Positions 24,924 through 28,938 of a stretch of 28,938 bases of DNA are shown in pieces. The translations under genes were made by a program, and so were the position numbers. A model generated the notes under the pieces. The model searched no databases. It was not told where the DNA came from and saw only the letters and a program-made list of their open reading frames with translations. Every line of letters starts with the position of its first letter. Position 1 is the first letter of the stretch. Source of the DNA: Fervidobacterium sp. (GTDB lineage: Bacteria; Thermotogota; Thermotogae; Thermotogales; Fervidobacteriaceae). The DNA lies in NCBI GenBank assembly GCA_003522805.1, contig DPIB01000132.1, positions 1 to 28,938 on the forward strand, given 5' to 3'.

Positions 24924-25844
24924 ATGTACATAGTTTTAATTGCTGTTGCCATTCTACTTCTGATAATCGCAGCAACTGGGATTAGGATTGTGCGTCCGTA
25001 TGAAAGAGGTTTGATAGAACGCTTGGGTGGATTTAAGAAAGAAGTTAAAGCAGGATTGCATTTCATCATACCATTCTTCGATCACATGATAAAGGTAGAT
25101 ATGAGGGAACATGTTATCGATGTACCTCCTCAAGAAGTTATCACGAAAGATAACGTCGTCGTTGTAGTCGATGCAGTCATATACTACGAGATTACCGACG
25201 CATTCAAATCCGTATACAATGTAAGCAACTTCGAATTTGCAACAATAAAACTCGCACAAACAAACTTAAGAAACGTCATCGGTGAGCTTGAACTCGACCA
25301 AACACTTACTTCGAGAGAAAATATCAACACCAAACTCCGCACGGTGCTCGATGAAGCAACAGACAAATGGGGTATAAGAATCACACGTGTTGAAATAAAG
25401 AAAATAGACCCACCAAAAGATATCATGGAAGCCATGAGCAAACAGATGAAAGCTGAAAGGACAAAGCGTGCTGCAATATTGGAGGCTGAAGGTATAAGAC
25501 AGTCTGAAATAACGAGAGCGGAAGGTGAAAGGCAGTCTGCGATACTTAGAGCAGAGGGTGAGGCTCAAGCGATAAAGCTAGTAGCCGATGCAAACAAATA
25601 CAAACTCGTTGCAGAGGCTGAAGGCCAAGCGTCTGCGATAGTTAACGTCTTTAGATCAATACATGAAGGAAATCCAACGAATGACCTTATAGCCATTAAA
25701 TACCTTGAAGCGCTTAGAGATATTGCAAATGGTCAAGCAACGAAAATATTCTTACCATTGGAAACTTCATCCGTTTTGGGGACCGTCGGTGCAATGGCAG
25801 AGATGTTCAAAGAACAAGGAAGACCGGAGGATAGGAAGGGATAA
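24924..25844 (+). CDS. SPFH/stomatin-prohibitin-like membrane protein
   Basis: 306 residues: an N-terminal hairpin-type hydrophobic segment (1-20), the SPFH domain (about 20-190: [56 protein letters not shown]) and a coiled, Ala/Glu-rich flotillin-like region (about 190-260) with repeated AEG units ([21 protein letters not shown]). The C-terminus holds the oligomerisation helix. The protein forms ring oligomers on the cytoplasmic face. Encoded 101 bases after nfeD; the gap shows no clear terminator or promoter. RBS AGGGAGGG 7 bases before ATG 24924. Role by family; the client is unknown. Confidence 0.93.
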   Translation: MYIVLIAVAILLLIIAATGIRIVRPYERGLIERLGGFKKEVKAGLHFIIPFFDHMIKVDMREHVIDVPPQEVITKDNVVVVVDAVIYYEITDAFKSVYNVSNFEFATIKLAQTNLRNVIGELELDQTLTSRENINTKLRTVLDEATDKWGIRITRVEIKKIDPPKDIMEAMSKQMKAERTKRAAILEAEGIRQSEITRAEGERQSAILRAEGEAQAIKLVADANKYKLVAEAEGQASAIVNVFRSIHEGNPTNDLIAIKYLEALRDIANGQATKIFLPLETSSVLGTVGAMAEMFKEQGRPEDRKG

Positions 25845-26335
25845 TGATTGGGGAGTTTTTACACATAATTTTTGGCTCTCTAATAAGTACTTTGATAGGA
25901 AGCCTTGTTTCATTGCTGATTGCGTTTGAAATTGTTTCGAAAAGGTCTCGAATCAGATACCAGCCACTGTTCCTATTCAACGAGATGATGATGGCTGGGG
26001 TACTCATATTAATTTGGGCTTACCTCGACAACCTCTTTATTCTTTTTTGTTTAATAGCTGCCTTATCGCTAACATACCAGCTTTATAAGCTTTTGGTCGG
26101 GATTTATTCGATTGATAAACGTTTCAGATTGCTTGTTCTTTCTCTTGGTGTAGATCACAGGGAGTACGCAAGATTCACGATAGAACGAAATCTTGGTAGG
26201 CTATTCGGTAATCTACTGAAATTCTACACACTTTCACTGGTCACCTTTCTCGTTTCGATGACAGCATACGCTTCGAATATGGGCTTTTTTGCAATAATCG
26301 TAGGTTTGATATTATCACTGTTTCAAATAGATTAG
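25844..26335 (+). CDS. Unknown multi-span membrane protein coupled to SPFH gene
   Basis: 163 residues; the start ATG overlaps the SPFH stop (TAATG at 25842-25846), so translation is coupled. Hydrophobic stretches near residues 5-30, 47-85 and 123-160 suggest four to five helices. The segment between (SIDKRFRLLVLSLGVDHREYARFTIERNLGRLF) is charged and cytoplasmic, faintly like the coupling loop of ABC permeases, but I recognise no family. Coupling to nfeD/SPFH suggests a third member of that membrane module. Gene is credible; function unknown. Confidence 0.78.
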   Translation: MIGEFLHIIFGSLISTLIGSLVSLLIAFEIVSKRSRIRYQPLFLFNEMMMAGVLILIWAYLDNLFILFCLIAALSLTYQLYKLLVGIYSIDKRFRLLVLSLGVDHREYARFTIERNLGRLFGNLLKFYTLSLVTFLVSMTAYASNMGFFAIIVGLILSLFQID

Positions 26336-26362
26336 AATAATTGGAGAGGGGTATAGACAGAT

Positions 26363-27568
26363 ATGGATAATATTGAGAACAAACTCTTAAAGAATTACGC
26401 TGAAGCGATATTAAAACTTGGGGTAAATCTACAGAAAGGTCAAAAGTTAATGATAAATGCCTCTGTAGATCACAAAGACTATGTAAGACTCTTTGTCGAA
26501 GAAGCATATGACTTGGGAGCAAGTGATGTATTTGTTGTTTGGGGAGATACTTACCTATCCCGTCAAAGACTACTCAAGGCTCCGGACGATGTTATAACAA
26601 ATGTCTACAGTTGGGAAGTAGACATGCCCAAGAGTTTTCTTGAGTCTGGTGCTGCCACTATTTCACTTGTTGGCTCATATGGTGATCTGTTATCAGACGT
26701 TCCATCATCACGCCTCGGTGCTTACACAAAAGCACGTCAGATAGCACTTAAAGATGTTATGGAAAGAATGATGATGAACAAGAATAGATGGTGCGTTGCA
26801 GGAGTGCCAAACCCTGAGTGGGCACAAAAGGTATATAACACACCTGATACCGAGCAACTCTGGAAAGACATACTTTACATGGCACGTATAGATGTAACTG
26901 GATATGATTCTCTGCTTAAGCATGTCGAAAATTTGAAGAGACGGAAAGAATTCTTGAATCAGGCACATTTTGATGCAATCAGATACGAAGGGCCTGATAC
27001 GGCACTTACAGTCCAATTACCAGCAAAACATGTATGGATGAGCGGTATGGAAAACGACGAAAATGGCATACCGTTCTTACCAAATATACCAACAGAAGAA
27101 GTCTTCACAGCACCCTACAAATATGGCGTCAACGGTAAAGTATCGAGTAGCATGCCTCTTGTGTATCAAGGCAACGTAATAGATGAGTTCTGGCTGGAGT
27201 TTGAGGATGGTAAAGTCATAGATTTCGATGCAAAGGCAGGTAGAAGCATACTAGAAGAACTTATCAATCTGGATGAAGGTGCATCATACATAGGAGAAGT
27301 AGCTCTTGTTGATATCACATCGCCTATTTACAAACTAGGTAGAATCTTCTACAATACCCTCTACGATGAGAATGCAGCATCACATTTTGCACTTGGTAGG
27401 GCATATCCAACTTGCGTAGAAGATTTCGATGGTGATATGGAAAAAGCTGGTATCAATATGAGCCTTACACATGTCGATTTCATGGTTGGAAACGCGCACA
27501 TGAATATATATGGTGTAAAGAACGGTGAAGAAACACTGATAATGAGAAATGGCTTGTGGAAAATATGA
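26363..27568 (+). CDS. M29-family metallo-aminopeptidase (AmpS/AmpT-like)
   Basis: 401 residues. Thermophilic M29 aminopeptidases remove N-terminal residues using two metal ions (Zn or Co) and act as dimers. Metal and catalytic residues appear where expected: E246 (PTEEVFTAP), E312 (GEVALVD), H341 (NAASHFALG), H370 and D372 (LTHVDFMVG). The N-terminal domain LLKNYAEAILKLGVNLQKGQKLMINA is typical of the family. ATG 26363 follows GAGAGGGG. It is 27 bases after the unknown membrane gene, so it may share that transcript. Confidence 0.93.
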   Translation: MDNIENKLLKNYAEAILKLGVNLQKGQKLMINASVDHKDYVRLFVEEAYDLGASDVFVVWGDTYLSRQRLLKAPDDVITNVYSWEVDMPKSFLESGAATISLVGSYGDLLSDVPSSRLGAYTKARQIALKDVMERMMMNKNRWCVAGVPNPEWAQKVYNTPDTEQLWKDILYMARIDVTGYDSLLKHVENLKRRKEFLNQAHFDAIRYEGPDTALTVQLPAKHVWMSGMENDENGIPFLPNIPTEEVFTAPYKYGVNGKVSSSMPLVYQGNVIDEFWLEFEDGKVIDFDAKAGRSILEELINLDEGASYIGEVALVDITSPIYKLGRIFYNTLYDENAASHFALGRAYPTCVEDFDGDMEKAGINMSLTHVDFMVGNAHMNIYGVKNGEETLIMRNGLWKI

Positions 27569-27572
27569 GAGA

Positions 27573-27615
27573 AAAGTGATACAATTATATGTGTGAATGT
27601 GAATTTTATCACTTT
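27573..27615. promoter_or_regulatory. Inverted repeat with embedded extended -10 box before apgM
   Basis: AAAGTGATA (27573-27581) and TATCACTTT (27607-27615) are a perfect 9-bp inverted repeat with a 25-base loop, directly after the aminopeptidase stop. A TGATACAAT extended -10 lies at 27577-27585 within the left arm. It could be an operator/promoter for apgM or a weak terminator; no poly-T follows. Evidence is limited. Confidence 0.35.
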
Positions 27616-27701
27616 AGAATCTTGATTTCAGGTGTCCTTGCACATTTCATAAGTTTAAAAATCAGTTAAAGCAAAGCAGTCGAAAGAAGGAGGTAAGTTG
27701 T

Positions 27702-28916
27702 ATGGTAGAATTTGACAAGCAGACATTTGTAAATGAACTAATATCACCTAACAATTCGAAGATCGTTCTTCTTGTCATGGATGGTCTAGGAGATATCCCC
27801 AATGAAGAAGGATTAACACCACTCGCAAAGGCAAATACACCGAATCTAGATAAACTTGCAACACTGAGCGATCTTGGTCAGACCATACCCGTTCTGCACG
27901 GAGTAACACCTGGTAGTGGGCCGGGACACCTTGGACTATTTGGTTATGACCCAATCACGTATCAAATTGGTAGGGGAATACTCGAAGCACTTGGCGAAGA
28001 CATAGAAGTTGGCGAATTAGATGTTGTTGCGAGGGGAAACTTTGCAACAGTAGACGGTGAAATCATAATTGATAGAAGGGCAGGAAGACCGGCAACAGAA
28101 GAAAGCGAGAAAATGGTAGATTTTTTGAACGCAAATATCAAAGAGATTGAAGATGTTAAGGTAACATTTTATCCAGGGAAAGAACATAGGTTCGTTCTCA
28201 AGCTTACGGGCGAATGTCTGTCTGACAAAATAGAAGATGCTGACCCACAAAAGGAGGGGAAACCGATAAAATACGCTGCACCACTTTCTGCAGAAGCAGA
28301 AAAGACTGCACGCATAGTTAACAAGTTGATAGACAGAATTAGAGAAGTTCTGAAAGATCAGCCAAAGATGAACTTCGCACTCGTACGTGGATTTTCAAAA
28401 TATCCGAAACTTCCACAGTTTCCAGAAATCTACAAATTCAAAGCGGGCGCAATAGCCGTATACCCAATGTACAGAGGCCTTGCAAAACTTGTTGGAATGA
28501 CCATTATTCCAACAGGTCAAACAATAGAAGACGAGATAGAGACCCTTAAAAAGGAATGGGATAACTATGATTTCTTCTTTGTACATATAAAAAAGACAGA
28601 CTCATACGGCGAGGATGGAAATTTTGCGGGAAAGGTTCACGTAATAGAGAACGTAGACAGAGTGGTACCAGAAATCTTGGCACTCAACCCAGATGTATTG
28701 GTTATCACAGGCGACCACTCTACACCATGTGCAATGAAAGGACACTCATTCCATCCAGTACCGGCAATGTTCTATGCCAAGAACACGAGAAAGGGACTTT
28801 CAAAAAGATTCAACGAATTCGAATGTGCTAGAGGTGCTTGGGGAACGATCCACGCAACAGACGTGATGAACCTTATACTTGCATATTCTGGAAGGCTTGA
28901 AAAGTTCGGCGCATAA
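27702..28916 (+). CDS. apgM: 2,3-bisphosphoglycerate-independent phosphoglycerate mutase, archaeal type (ApgM)
   Basis: 404 residues; interconverts 3- and 2-phosphoglycerate in glycolysis without a 2,3-BPG cofactor. It belongs to the alkaline-phosphatase superfamily: metal-binding D27 (LVMDGLGD), nucleophile Ser72 in TPGSGPGHLGLFGYDP, then YQIGRGILEALG, VARGNFAT, DADPQKEGKP, KKTDSYGEDG and the C-terminal metal site TGDHSTPCAMKGHSFHPVP. The length and motifs match archaeal ApgM/Thermotogales enzymes rather than GpmI. ATG 27702 has AAGGAGGT 7 bases upstream. The third repeat copy begins 2 bases after its stop codon. Confidence 0.96.
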   Translation: MVEFDKQTFVNELISPNNSKIVLLVMDGLGDIPNEEGLTPLAKANTPNLDKLATLSDLGQTIPVLHGVTPGSGPGHLGLFGYDPITYQIGRGILEALGEDIEVGELDVVARGNFATVDGEIIIDRRAGRPATEESEKMVDFLNANIKEIEDVKVTFYPGKEHRFVLKLTGECLSDKIEDADPQKEGKPIKYAAPLSAEAEKTARIVNKLIDRIREVLKDQPKMNFALVRGFSKYPKLPQFPEIYKFKAGAIAVYPMYRGLAKLVGMTIIPTGQTIEDEIETLKKEWDNYDFFFVHIKKTDSYGEDGNFAGKVHVIENVDRVVPEILALNPDVLVITGDHSTPCAMKGHSFHPVPAMFYAKNTRKGLSKRFNEFECARGAWGTIHATDVMNLILAYSGRLEKFGA

Positions 28917-28918
28917 TA

Positions 28919-28938
28919 GTCAACTACCCACCGCCAAT
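28919..28938 (+). mobile_element. Left end of repeat element copy 3 (cut by window edge)
   Basis: GTCAACTACCCACCGCCAAT matches the left end of copy 1 with one mismatch (C for T) over 20 bases, in the same orientation relative to the gene before it. It ends at the window edge inside the hairpin loop. The match is too long to be chance. Confidence 0.75.

Noticed and set aside
1..28938. tRNA, rRNA genes or CRISPR arrays
   Set aside because: No cloverleaf-like sequence, rRNA signature or regularly spaced direct repeats were seen; the two long repeats are single dispersed copies.

Overview
The window looks like a chromosome segment of a thermophilic Thermotogota bacterium, most likely Fervidobacterium or a close relative. 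The base composition is A/T-rich, Arg codons are mainly AGA/AGG, and ribosome sites are strong GGAGG/GAGGTG types. Proteins resemble Thermotogales versions: HslV, threonyl-tRNA synthetase, an archaeal-type phosphoglycerate mutase, and above all an Omp-alpha-like SLH/coiled-coil spacer of the toga. The genus is an inference from gene content; no rRNA gene is present.

Bases 1-20351 are read almost entirely leftward. From the right, one block runs PHP phosphoesterase, UvrD-type helicase, DUF72 protein, ECF sigma factor, probable anti-sigma factor, a LolA/RseB-like exported protein and a radical SAM/HhH protein, then a 997-residue Omp-alpha-like protein with its own promoter. Next comes a repeat element (copy 2), then an operon with an ABC-2 permease, its ATPase, two tandem duplicate permeases, a secreted PLD-like protein and Sua5/TsaC. 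A second repeat element (copy 1) follows, then hslV, ylxP-like DUF503, yqeK, a membrane-anchored protein, a small exported protein, and the 5' part of argF at the left edge.

Bases 20352-28938 are read rightward: an HD hydrolase, a small membrane protein, thrS, an HD-GYP protein, an NfeD/SPFH-stomatin pair with an unknown membrane protein, an M29 aminopeptidase and apgM. The two directions diverge from one 91-bp region holding two overlapping extended -10 promoters.

The most unusual content is a mobile, RNA-like repeat of about 0.33-0.40 kb. Two near-complete copies (about 3296-3630 and 9826-10227) and the first 20 bases of a third (28919-28938) are present. Each starts at or just after the stop codon of a gene and points the same way as that gene. 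The left-end hairpin has a bulged A and its pairing is kept through base changes. There is also a right-end hairpin and an almost invariant centre, but no transposase. I read it as an IS200/IS605-derived, tnpA/tnpB-less element that may carry an omegaRNA-like RNA; the family assignment is inference. A second point of interest is the ECF sigma/anti-sigma/RseB-like envelope module beside the very long Omp-alpha spacer.
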